Shown here one piece after another: positions 35,749 to 47,096 of a stretch of 64,000 nt of DNA; the first letter of the stretch is position 1; every line of letters begins with the position of its first letter. The stretch lies in assembly GCA_037043455.1 (NCBI GenBank), contig JAWPHD010003069.1, positions 1 to 64,000 of the forward strand, given 5' to 3'. This DNA is from Cyrtodaria siliqua. Lineage: Eukaryota > Mollusca > Bivalvia > Adapedonta > Hiatellidae. The position numbers and the translations under genes were made by a program. The notes under the pieces are model-generated. The model searched no databases. It saw only the letters and a list, made by a program, of their open reading frames with translations, and had not been told where the DNA came from.

Positions 35749-37010
35749 AACAAGAGGTCAATGACCTTGAAGCTCTACTGATTGATTTTGATTTCAGGAA
35801 GTAGTCGCTACAAACTCGTTTATTGAAAATTTGTTTTTAGACGTGGCGGCCATCTTGAATTTCCGGCCGAAATTTTGCTAGGATCAATTAGACATCAAGA
35901 GCAACATTCCTGTAAAGTTTCATCAAAATCCGCCAAGTAGTTTCAGAGGAGTAGTCGCTACAAGTTTTTACTATATAACTCTATGTTAACAAAGATGGCC
36001 ACTGACAGCCATGTTCAACATCGAATCAAAACGATTTTTGACAAGGACCAACATCATGTCATGCTGATCATTTTAGAAAAAGTCCCATATCAATATCACT
36101 TATAGTTTTCAAGAAGTAGTCGCTACAAACTTGTATTTTGAAAATCTATTTTAAGCCATTGCGGCCATCTTGAATTTCCGGCCGACCTGCAATTTTGCTA
36201 GGATCAATTAGACATCAAGAGCAACATTCCAGTGAAGTTTCATGAAAATCCGTCAAGTAGTTTCAGAGGAGTAGTCGCTACAAGTTTTCATTATATAACT
36301 CTATGTAAACAAAGATGGCCACTGGCAGTCATGTGTAACGTCGAATCAAAATAATGTTCGACTAGGATAACCATCATGTCATGCTGATCATTTTAGAAAA
36401 AGTCCCATATCAATATCACTTTTAGTTTTCAAGAAGTAGTCGCTACAAATTTATTTTTTAAAAATCTATTTTTAGCTGTGGCGGCCATCTTGAATTTCTG
36501 GCGGATCTGAAATTTTGCTAGGATCAATAAGACATTAAGAGCAACATTCCTGTAAAGTTTCATCAAAATCCGCCAAGTAGTTTCAGAGGAGTAGTCGCTA
36601 CAAGTTTTTACTATATAACTCTATGTAAACAAAGATGGCCACTGGCAGACATGTTTAACATCGAATCAAAACAATTTTTGACAAGGACCAACATCATGTC
36701 ATGCTGATCATTTTAGAAAATGTCCCATATCAATATCACTTACAGTTTTCAAGAAGTAGTCGCTACAATCTTGTTTTTTAAAAACCTATTTTAGATTTGG
36801 CGGCCATCTTGGATTTCACATCAACATGAATTTTTGCTAGGATCAACTAGACTTCATGGGCAACATTTCTGTAAAGTTTCATGAAAATCCATTCAGTAGT
36901 TTCAGAGGAGTAGTCGCTACAAAAAAAAGTTTACGGACGGACAGACAGACGGACAGACGACGGACACTGCACCACGGCATAAGCTCTGCTGATCTCTGAT
37001 CAGTAGAGCT
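35749..37010 (+). mobile_element. Core-repeat element family 1, copy 4
   Basis: The standard ends (AAGAGGTCAATGACCTTGA; GATCAGTAGAGCT) enclose about three ~320-bp dimer units with the TAGTCGCTACAA signature and a right-hand GGACAGACAGACGGACAG tract. It closely matches copy 3 in unit order. Confidence 0.9.
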
Positions 37011-37606
37011 AAAAATCTAAATCTTTTCTTTTTGTTTTACAAAAGATCGAACTGACTGCTACATGTACGTATATCAAGGTCACTTCTGAGTGGTCATACA
37101 CTACATGTACATTGTTTGCATTTTACCAATGTGCATGTACATGACTTGTACTCTACAATACTACTTGGAAGTTTCAGACTTTCCGTTAGCAACATCAGCT
37201 ATCGACAATTGTTTACGAGAGACTACCTTTCTTATGGACAACAATTTTGGTCGCAGACAAAACATTCATGGCAATGAACAAAAAAAGTATGTTCTTGTGG
37301 CACCGAAAAAAAGAGACATTAGAAAAGGAGCTAATGAGAAACCTTAGACGGAATCAATGAAGTGTAAACATTAGAACAAGGTTGGATTAAGGTAGCAGTG
37401 TCGAACACCTATTTCATGTTCTATTGTATGTAAACATGTGTAATACAACCTGGAACAAACTGCATTGTAATACTTCATACATCTTGTTAATTGAAACTAT
37501 TGTATTTATTATAAATTCATCTAGAATTAAGTTATAAACTTATTATTTACCAACTCATCATTCTCATAGTAAATAATTAACAAGATACAACAAGAAATGT
37601 CACAGT
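37011..37606. other. Intronic sequence with one unexplained open frame
   Basis: An 85-codon open frame (37090-37347, plus) has a basic C-terminal third and no recognised domain. No splice context was convincing. The rest is AT-rich and featureless. Confidence 0.3.
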
Positions 37607-37614
37607 AAGTGACA

Positions 37615-37751
37615 AATGCCCCCGAAGTGACCTGTAAGTATGACCTTGACCTAGGAGCAATATGAAACCAACAGATATAATATTAAAAAAAATAAAAAAA
37701 AATTATTAAAAAATAATAATAAAAAATTAACAAAAAATAAATAAATAATAA

Positions 37752-37782
<31 letters not shown>

Positions 37783-39213
37783 TATCACACAAAAAAAAAT
37801 CACACAACAATTAAGAAATAAAAGAAACAAAAAAAATAATTAAGAAATTGAAACAAGTTATTTGAAAATCCGTCCAGGAATGCCAGAGTTATTGTCCGAC
37901 ACAATTTGACCTTTGACCTCTAAGTGTGACCTTGACCTAGGGGCTACAGACCTGGATTTGTGCTCGACACATCGTCTTATTGTGGTGAGCACGTGTGCCA
38001 AGTAATTTAAAAATCCGTCCAGGAATGCCAGAGTTATTGACTGGACACAATTTGATCTTTAACCTATGTGTGACCTTGAACTTGGAGCCACGGACCTTGA
38101 TTTTGTGCGCGATATATCATGTTGTTGTGGTGAGCACTTGTGCCAAGTTAATTCAAAATCCGTTAAGAAATGCCAGAGTTATTGACCGTGATTTGACCTT
38201 TGACCTCTAAGTGTGACTTTGACCATGGAGCGACAGACCTGGATTTTGTGCGCGACATGTCGTCTGGTTGTGCTGAGCATGTGTGCCAAGTTATTTGAGT
38301 ATCCGTCCAGGGATGTCAGAGTTATTAACCGGACACGAAAGTACTTTGTTTTGACCTTTGACCTCCAAGTGTGACCTTGACCTTGGAGCCACTGACCTGG
38401 GTTTTATGCGCGACACGTCGTCTAGTTGTGGTGAGAAATTGTGCCAAGTTATTTGAAAATCTGTCCATGAATGTCAGAGTTATTAACCCAACACGAAAGC
38501 ACTTTGTTTTGACCTTTGACCTCTAAGTGTGACCTTGACCTTGATGCCACGATTTTGTGCGTGACACGTCGTCTTGTGGTGAGCAATTGCGCAAAGTTAT
38601 TTGAAAATCCGTCCATTATTGTCAGAGTTATGAAGCGGACACGATTGTACACTCGAACGGACTACCTTTGACCTCTGTGTAACCTTGACCTTGGAATCAC
38701 GGACCTGGATTTTGTGCGTGACACGTCGTCTTGTTGTGGTGAGCAATTGTGCGAAGTTATTTGAAAATCCGTCCATTATTGTCAGGGTTATGAAGCGGAC
38801 ACGATTGTAGACGAACGGACAGACAGTGCGACTACTATATGCCACCCGTCGGGGCAGTGTATTAGCCAGCTAACCGTGCAGCCGTCTTTTGCATTGCCGT
38901 TTCTGAAAAATCGCGGCCAATATTTGGGGGCCAGAGTGGGTGGGTAAAAAAAACAAAAAAACTTTCTTTTTTTTGCTCAATAACACTTCCAAACTTTCAC
39001 TCTATCAAAATATTGTTATGTTTTGTATAATTAATAGAAGAAATATGATCTAAAATGTTTTTTCACCTTTATCTGTAAAAATAAATTACCCCAGAGACAC
39101 CCACTTGTCGCGAATTGGCACGTAGCGCGTGTTAGCAAATTATTTTGCACAGCCTGTTTGCATATTTGCACACCCAGTTCTTGAATTTCTGCCTAATACA
39201 CTGCTTCGGGGGT
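37615..39213 (+). mobile_element. Core-repeat element family 5 (~150-bp units)
   Basis: Inverted ends GCCCCCGAAG on the left and CTTCGGGGG on the right bound about six or seven tandem units. TGTGACCTTGACCTTGGAGC recurs near 37921, 38063, 38208, 38365, 38521 and 38671. Each unit contains GCGCGACA(C/T)(G/A)TCGTCTTGTTG and GAAAATCCGTCCAGGAATG. An A/T simple-sequence stretch lies at 37680-37860. GACGAACGGACAGACAG precedes the right end, the same design as family 1 with unrelated cores. A hAT MITE sits in the right end (38855-39203). Confidence 0.8.
38855..39203 (+). mobile_element. 349-bp hAT-type MITE, copy 1
   Basis: The ends are CAGTGTATTAGCC and GCCTAATACACTG. Flanks CGTCGGGG and CTTCGGGG form an 8-bp duplication with one mismatch. 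It is the inverse complement of the copy at 52467-52816, sharing CCGTGCAGCC, GTGTTAGCAAATTATTTTGC and AGTTCTTGAATTTCTGCC. Confidence 0.9.
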
Positions 39214-40089
39214 ATAAAAAATCAGCTTTTAATTTTTTGTAAGTTGGCATAAATAAAATATCATTTTTTAAAGAGATAAAACACGAACTATTTGATATCA
39301 ATCTTTGGTTATATCATGATGTTTTGACATTATGAAGTCACAGGATATTTTGACATTGAGGTCGTTTTATGTCTGTAATGTGCAGAGATAAAAAGAATCT
39401 TAAACTCATTTCTATTCCATATAAGATTTTTTGAAACTAGTTAGTTTTGAATTTTAACTCTCCAAAAGGCTTGTTAAAATTAATAAGTTGCTTCATAAAT
39501 CACATGAAATGAGAACTCCTATATTTAAGAGTGTAGGGCTATCGTTGACATAGAAATGAACGCAAAGAGAAACATTACCAAGGGATGACGTTAACCAAAA
39601 TGTGACGCTGAGGTGTGACGGATGATAAGACAAATGTACATGTACCTGTACATGATATGGAGCATAAAAAGCTTAAGAGACATTGTAACATAGCTCTAAT
39701 CGTTTTCCTATGTTCTTGCTTATGATATAATTTTCATAAACCTGAAGGTCTGAGCCTAAACCGTGCTATAAATGCCGGTATATTTCAGCCGTGCTATAAA
39801 TGACAGATTTGGCAGTTATACCATGGTCTACTCAATTTTACGCACACGCAGTTGTAATTTACAACACAGCTGTCAATCAAAACGACTACACCATTACCAA
39901 AACAGCACTCCTTGACATTCACGATTGCATTTGCCCAATAATATACAAAGGCGATTGGCTACAATAATCAAAACATGGGTCATGCTCATGTCGCGTGATA
40001 ATGCTATTTCTTGATTGGATCACTGAAAACTGCAACGCCGTAAAACTTCTTTCACATGCGTAGATGGATAATGGCTCTGGTACAAAACA
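39214..40089. other. Intronic sequence, no recognised gene
   Basis: GTGCTATAAATG occurs twice near 39762-39805, probably part of the foldback repeat that ends at 40192. Otherwise featureless. Confidence 0.4.
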
Positions 40090-40192
40090 TTTATAGCATA
40101 TTTTTCTCGTGAGCGATTTATACTGCACTCTCGAGCCTGCGGCCCTCGAGAAGCAGTATAAATCGCATATTCTCGAAAAATCATGCTATAAA
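40090..40192. repeat. Long imperfect hairpin
   Basis: The arms TTTATAGCATATTTTTCTCG with GCGATTTATACTGC and CTCGAG are repeated inverted directly after a short GC loop (CCTGCGGCC). The fold would have about 45-bp arms with a few mismatches. It is probably the end or core of a foldback element. Confidence 0.75.
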
Positions 40193-40675
40193 TATTACTT
40201 ACAGGCATAGATAGATAACATGGAAAGGTAAACAGATAATGGCCATAAAGTGGTAATTAACAGTCATTTCACACCGACCCCTTAATTACACATAATTAAT
40301 GTTACAATCTGTCAAAATTGGCCAAATACCAGCCATGATGTAATGAGTATATAGTATTGGTTTTTAGCCATAATTTTACATGTATTATTAATAATTAACT
40401 GACAGACAACCTGGAATACCTGAGTTTAACTGGCACACTAACCCAAATACTCATAATGCGCCAATGGAACAATTCCAGACACACCTTCCATGGCACGAAG
40501 ATTCCACTCGTCCGCTAGCCATGATGATGAGTGCTCATTAATGCAGAACGAGTAGAAATTCAGATAAATTCTTTAACAATTTGACCACTGAAATATTAGT
40601 AGGAGTCTGGACAAGTAACTAAGAAACAAATCTTCCTGCCCTGCCCTGCATTTACACTGGGGCATCATGATGATG

Positions 40676-40895
40676 ACCATAATTAACGAATGAATAAATG
40701 AACGAACGAACGAACGAATGGTGTTTTACAGCACAAGGACACATAAATAGGTCATATTGTGCGCAAAAAACTGATGAAAGATGAATAAATGGTGTTTTAC
40801 GACACGTCGACACATAAATACACGTAGGTCATATTGTGTGCAAAAAACTGATGAAAGATGAAGAAATGAAGTATTAATTAAAAATTAATGTAAAA
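40676..40895 (-). mobile_element. Non-LTR retrotransposon 3' end, duplicated
   Basis: The inverse complement matches about 24700-24870: GTCGATGTGCCGTAAAACACC then (ATTC)n. Here GGTGTTTTAC-ACAC and GCAAAAAACTGATGAAAGATG occur twice in tandem. Only the 3' untranslated part is present. It is a different family from the reverse transcriptase element at 47 kb. Confidence 0.65.
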
Positions 40896-40906
40896 GAGCC
40901 ATAATA

Positions 40907-41567
40907 TGGAGTCCGGGAATTTGCGTTACATCACAAACACTGTGGTGTCCTCCTTTTTTAAGATTTGCGTTTGTCAACTTTTATGCTGTTTTGGGTTAGA
41001 ACAATATCTAAAGCAATTATATTTGAAATGGCATAATACTTCTAGCTTTAAATATAAAGTAGTGTGGGTTTTAAGTTTTATTGTTAGTAACACAGGACAC
41101 CATATAATAAAGCATGCTTTTGAAGTCCAGTTGGTTGCTTTCACTTATTTAGAACACTTAATGATTCAACAATAGCTTTACTTGAATTTTTCAAATACAG
41201 AATCGTTTATTTATTTAAATATTGATCAATAAACATGGTGTTAATTGATAAATATTTAAATAAATAAACGATTCTGTTTCACACAAGTAAGCCTACACTT
41301 AGGGTTGCATAAAAAGAAATCACAATTAGTTTGTATTTTGAACAACCCCTCATGGAAATGTCTGTAATGGACACCTGAAAAATGGATGATAAATATATGA
41401 TTTAAATGAAGTAAACAGTTGCTTGAAAGGTCAACAGCATATCAATTAAGACAGTTTATTGCCTTGAAAAGTTTCTTAAATTTTAAAAAACTGTATATCA
41501 CATATTTCTTCAGATACATGCGATTAAACTGAAATTTCTGTGATGTAACACAAATTCCTAGACTCCA
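40907..41567. mobile_element. 661-bp TIR element containing a perfect palindrome
   Basis: The ends TGGAGTCCGGGAATTTGCG and the complement of TGGAGTCTAGGAATTTGTG continue inverted through GTTACATCACA. TA lies outside both ends. The open frame on the plus strand (40906-41175) has no family resemblance. Confidence 0.72.
41197..41277. repeat. Perfect 27-bp inverted repeat, 27-bp loop
   Basis: The left arm starts ACAGAATCGTTTATTTATTT at 41197-41223, and 41251-41277 is its exact complement. It lies in the middle of the TIR element at 40907-41567. Confidence 0.95.
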
Positions 41568-42579
41568 TAGTATAGCTCAAATATATAAAGATAAAATTAT
41601 TTACAAATAAACGATGATATGGTAGTAATATAAACTATATATGTAAATCAACAAATGCCCGAAAAAGGGTATATAAATAAGTAAACATATATCAGAACAT
41701 ATTATAATGATTTATATAGTCTGATTTCTTTCAGGAAATCTAAAACAAGACTAAAATCTATAGTATCAAATTACTCAAGATTTCATTAACGAGCATGACA
41801 AACAGGAGCTGTCAGACATGACAAACAGATTGTCCAAACATCTGCAGATAGTCCAGCCAAAAATGCCAAAATGAACATGAACTTGGGGAGAATGCAAAAT
41901 ACTCTGTGTCAGGATAGGAAGTAGTCCGATTCTTGCCTGGGCACAACATGTACATGGGCAGCAATAGTTCTGTTTCTACAGGAACGTGATATGTCCACAT
42001 CCTCAGCAACTTAATCAAAGATTGATACTATTAGACACTGTCTTAATCTTCTAGTGTATGTGTGTGTGTGTGTGTGTAGTTCTAAGTTTTATAGTCCACT
42101 TTTTAACCAATAGTCTGGACTTGCCTTCCTCTTCTACAAAGGACCAGACCACAATATACATGAACGTAACGAAGTGTCACATTACAGGGCCTCTTTACCC
42201 AGGTTCTTTGCAGACACCGATATAAGGCATCTTCCCCAAGCAAAAAACGCCATTTGCCACCCAAATTCCCCTATGAAATTCCCCATTTGAGGTTTACATT
42301 TGAAATAACAGAGCGATCCAAACGAAATATAATGAATTGCCTCAGTTTTCATTGTAGCATCGCTGAAGTTCATGTGATGACAAATAGTCAACAAATCCCT
42401 TCATTCTTCGGGATCATTATTCCACGTGGTGATCGAGATGTTGGGAATGCACGACAATCGTGATCAACTTACAAATGTACATGTACGTTATCAAAAATAG
42501 GTTATTCATAGATCTAGTTTCGGACTGAAAATAATAATTCTACAAGAGCAACTGAAGTAGTGAAACTGAAAGCAACATA
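41568..42579. other. Intronic sequence with a (TG)n microsatellite
   Basis: A (TG)n run of about 24 bases lies at 42055-42078. Open frames on both strands (41812-42018, 42182-42463) have no recognisable domains or splice context. Confidence 0.5.
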
Positions 42580-43642
42580 AACAAGAGGTCAATGACCTTG
42601 AAGCTCTACTGATTGATTTTGATTTCAGGAAGTAGTCGCTACAAACTTGTTTTTTGAAAATCTATTTTTAGCCGTGGCGGCCATCTTGAATTTCCGGCCG
42701 ACCTGAATTTTGCTAGGATCAATTAGACATCAAGAGCAACATTCCTGTGAAGAAGTTTCATGAAAATCCGTCACGTAGTTTCAGAGGAGTAGTCGCTACA
42801 AGTTTTCATTATATAACTCTATGTAAACAAAGATGGCCACTGGCAGCCATGTTTAACGTCGAATTAAAACGATTTTCGACAAGGACCAACCTCATGTCAT
42901 ACTGATCATTTTAGAAAAAGTCTTATATCAATATCTCTTATAGTTTTCAAGAAGTAGTCGCTACAAACTTATTTATTTTAAATCTATTTTTATCTGTGGT
43001 GGCCATCTTGAATTTCCGGCGAGTCTGATTTTTTTTTTAGGATCAACTAGACATCAAGAGCAACATTCCTGTGAAGTTTCATGAACATCCGTCAAGTAGT
43101 TTCAGAGGAGTAGTCGCTACAAGTTTTTACTATATAACTCTATGTAACCAAAGATGGCCACTGGCAGCCATGTTTAACGTCGAATCAAAATAATGTTCGA
43201 CTCGGATCAACATCATGTCATGCTGATCATTTTAGAAAATGTCCCATATCAATATCACTTATAGTTTTCAAAAAGTAGTCGCTACAAACTTATTTTTAGC
43301 TGTGACGGCGCATCTTGAATTTCTGGCAGATCTGAAATTTTGCTAGGATTAATTAGACATCAAGAGCAACATTCCTGTAAAGTTTCATGAAAATCCGCCA
43401 AGTAGTTTCAGAGGAGTAGTCGCTACAAGTTTTTACTATATAACTCTATGTAAACAAAGATGGCCACTGGCAGCCATGTTTAACGTTGAATCAAAACGAT
43501 TTTTGACAAGGACCAACATCATGTCATGCTTATCATTTTAGAAAAAGTCCCATATCAATATCACTTATAGTTTTCAAGAAGTAGACGGACGACGAACGCC
43601 GCACCATGGCATAAGCTCTGCTGATCTCTGATCAGTCGAGCT
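42580..43642 (+). mobile_element. Core-repeat element family 1, copy 5 (3'-rearranged)
   Basis: Standard left end and about three ~320-bp dimer units. The last unit breaks off at CAAGAAGTAG and jumps directly into ACGGACGACGAACGCCGCAC and the terminal motif (ATCAGTCGAGCT), skipping the module found before the end in copies 2-4. This looks like an internal deletion. Confidence 0.88.
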
Positions 43643-43812
43643 AAAAAAAGGTTTTAATTAAAGCTATTGTAAATTAAAACTGCCAGTCTGGGATTAAAAT
43701 TAAAATATGCTGCCCTCCTTTAAATGAATAAAATTGACTGTTTTCTCTACTGTTTTTCTCTTCTTTAAATATTTGTGCAAGTAAATTTATACATAAGAAA
43801 GGTAGCTACATG

Positions 43813-44110
43813 CAGGGGCGTATTTAGGCATACTCCTGTATGCCCGGGCGTACTGTGAAAAAATAAAAGTGCTTATTTTTTAAAATCAGCAATAAAAATT
43901 GAAGGGGTATAGGGGGTGAGTAATTTATTAAAAACACACTTAATGAATGGAGGCGAGAGCCTCCAAAATCTCGCTCAAATGAAGCCACAAACCTCCGAAA
44001 TTGCACTCAAATTTCAAAATTTCCCCGGGACCCCCACCAGACGAAGTGGGACACCCTCTACCGTACCTCCTCCAGGGCGTATTCTCCAAAAGGCTCTGGC
44101 TATGCCCCTG
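43813..44110. mobile_element. 298-bp hAT-like MITE with CAGGGGCGTA ends
   Basis: The left end CAGGGGCGTA and right end TATGCCCCTG are inverted. ACATG and ACATA flank them, a one-mismatch 5-bp duplication. The interior contains GAGAGCCTCCAAAATCTCGC. Confidence 0.72.
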
Positions 44111-44229
44111 ACATAACCTTTCTATCAACAATTTATTGCGACTATTCCCCCAAAACTTGGAAAATTGCGCCTTTTTTTTCGCATAAAAAAGGCTAGAGCA
44201 CCTTCCCCAATTTCTGAAAAAAAGGCCCT

Positions 44230-44517
44230 GAAATGATAATACTGCATTAAATGAAACTGCATTAAATGATAATACTGCATTAAATGATACTGCATTAAAT
44301 GATACTGCATTAAATGATAATACTGCATTAAATGATAATACTGCATTAAATGATAAAACTGCATTAAATGATAATACCTGCATTAAATGATAATACTGCA
44401 TTAAATGATAATACTGCATTAAATGATAATACTGCATTAAATGATAATACTGCATTAAATAATACTGCATTAAATGATAAAACTGCATTAAATGATAATA
44501 CTGCATTAAATAATAAT
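44230..44517 (+). repeat. 18-bp (and 15-bp) minisatellite
   Basis: About 16 units of AATGATAATACTGCATTA occur with 13-, 15- and 18-base variants. Because most variants keep multiples of three, long open frames cross it on both strands (for instance a 201-codon minus frame reading LMQYYH repeats). These are artefacts of the repeat. Confidence 0.95.
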
Positions 44518-45041
44518 AACACACTAATGTCATTGCAATCCACACATAATGCTGCGATAACAGTCAAAGAAATTACGATTTTTGTTCACTAGCCCGAAAT
44601 TATTATATAATCTTTTACCAAATCAATATTTGTAATACTAATTTCGACCACTGCTTTTACATATAATTAAGTATCTGAAATCTTTACACAAAAACGTGTA
44701 ATGTTCCTAATTATGAAAGGAAGTAAATGTAAGCTGTCATTGTATAATTTTAAATCAATCTTTTTTTTATTACATATATATAATTGTCTGCCATTTTAGG
44801 CCTAAGTTTACCACAGAGGGACCATAATGCACCAGCCACTGGACTATAATGTACTATGATTAGTCAGCAAGTTCCCCTGTATGACTTAGTGGCACTGGTA
44901 TCATGATGGGTAATTACACAGCAGTCCACACCTGTCAATTATTTAGTCATCATCTCTCAATGTGTACTACAAGTATGTCCAGTTCATGGCCTCACACCAT
45001 ACAGCTCATACCATTCTAACATAGAGCTATGATTCCTAGTA
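44518..45041. other. Intronic sequence, no recognised feature
   Basis: AT-rich. No open frame, inverted repeat or family match was seen. Confidence 0.4.
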
Positions 45042-47096
45042 CAGTACAGCTCACGCAAACTCAACACTTTACTCGATTCGACGAGTTTGGGGTTTGGAGT
45101 TTGCCACTGTTGAGTCACTCGGAGTGATCAAACACTCCTCAGTTACTCGGCGCAGAATCCAACCATGCGGTGATTTATTATTGGGAATAAAAAAAACAAG
45201 AATTCCAAGAGGGCCTGTGGACGCTCTACTGGCTAACACGGCTCTTATAACATCAATGAAGCGAGTGACCGCCATTTAAGTTTCAGGCAAAAAAAAAGCT
45301 TTTTAACTAAATCAAGGGCCATAACTAAAGAATCTGGTCAAGTTTGGTAAAGATCAGATGAAAAATGAAGGCCCTACCATATTAACGAGGCAAAATATAG
45401 CATTTTTAACTAAATCAAGAGTCATAACTCCTCTGTTACTGGTCCGACTGGTCCAACATAGAGCTTAAAAAAAATAATATATATATTATATAAAAATAAA
45501 AATCTATAAAAAAATAACAAAAATAATACAAACAAAAACAAAATCAATTAAAAAAAAATAAAAAAAATCTAAAAAAATAAATATTAAAAAAAATAAAAAA
45601 AAAATAATATAAAAAAAGAAAGTCATAAAATCTGGTAAAGTTTGCAAATCGAAGGCCGTATCGTATGACGAGGCAAATTATAGCATTTTTAACAAAATCA
45701 AGGGCCATTACTGGTTCAATCTGGCTGGTTTTCAAACTTGATCAAGCTTTCAGAGACATTAACAATCTGATAAAGTTTGGTAAAGATCGGATGAAAAATG
45801 AAGGCCCTATCGTCTTAACGAGGCAAAATATAGCATTTTGAACTAAACCAAGGGCCATAACTCCGCTGTTACTAGTCCGATATGAATGGTTTTCGAACTC
45901 GTCCGAGCTTTCATTGATATTAACAATTTGGTAAAGTTTGGTAAAGATCGGATGAACAATAAAGCCCCTATCGTCTTAACGAGGCAAAATATAGCATTTT
46001 TAACTAAATCAAGGGCCATAACTCCATTGTTACTAATCCGATATGGCTGGTTTTCGAACTTGTCTGAGCTTTCATTGATATTAACAATCTGATAAAGTTT
46101 GGTAAAGATCAGATGAACAATGAAGCCCCTATCGCCTTAACGAGGCAAAATATAGCATTTTTAACTAAATCAAGGACCATAACTCCGCTCAGGGTTCTGA
46201 AAATATTTTGAAAATCCACTTGCCCAGGGCAAGTGGATTTTCAAAAGTCACTTGCCCTGCCCATAATGTCACTTGCCCCACATTTAAGATTACTTAATTG
46301 CCCCAAGAAATGGCGGTGTACCATTATTCGTGTTAAACGTGACCGCCGCATAATTTGGACCATTATACTTAGAAAAGGAAGGGAGAGTTAATTTTATGAA
46401 TTAGTTAATACATTGTATTTATTCATATAAAAAAATCAAATGCTTGCATTTTCTTCTTTTGTGTCTATTACATCTTTGTGTTACTTAAATCATAAAATGA
46501 TGAGACAGTATACAAAGTCATTTTATTCCGCCCTCCCACCCCACCCGAATCCCCACAAACACAACCCCCCATCATGTTTGATGACCATCCAAAAAAAATT
46601 ATTGGCAGCTAGAGTATGGAACTTTTAATGTCACAGTGTGTACAATTAACCAGTTGACAGAAAAAAAAAAGAAGCTATTGTATTCATTTAAAGGTGCGAC
46701 AAGCAAAGAAACAAGACAAAAACGTTATTAAAAATATTAACTTGGCCCCCAATTTCTGCAATCATGGTAACGTTCCTACGGCTTTGTATTTTAACTAAAG
46801 GGAATTAGATGAAAGCAAGAGGCGTGAATAGGGACTCCCTTATTAGGGTTCCCTAGGAATTGTTTGAGAAGTAGTAGCAGTAACCTTATTTGTCAAAAGC
46901 GAAAGTTCAGAACTTGAGAAAAAGGTTTCGTGATTTTTCTGAAATCGCGAAAACCCATGACATGCGCATATCGCTAAGTTATGCAACTTATTTGTGTGGT
47001 ATGCACTTCCATATAAGTTTAATTACAGACTATATCAATGAAATACACCAAATACCTCATAAAAGCGCATTGATAAACGAGTGCTTCGAGTAAAAG

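Noticed and set aside
37090..37347. 85-codon open frame on the plus strand
   Set aside because: No recognisable domain and no convincing acceptor or donor; compatible with chance.
44230..44517. CRISPR-like array
   Set aside because: Contiguous short tandem units without unique spacers, in a eukaryotic genome.
43940..44545. 201-codon open frame on the minus strand
   Set aside because: It is the 18-bp minisatellite read through; repeated LMQYYH has no meaning beyond the repeat.
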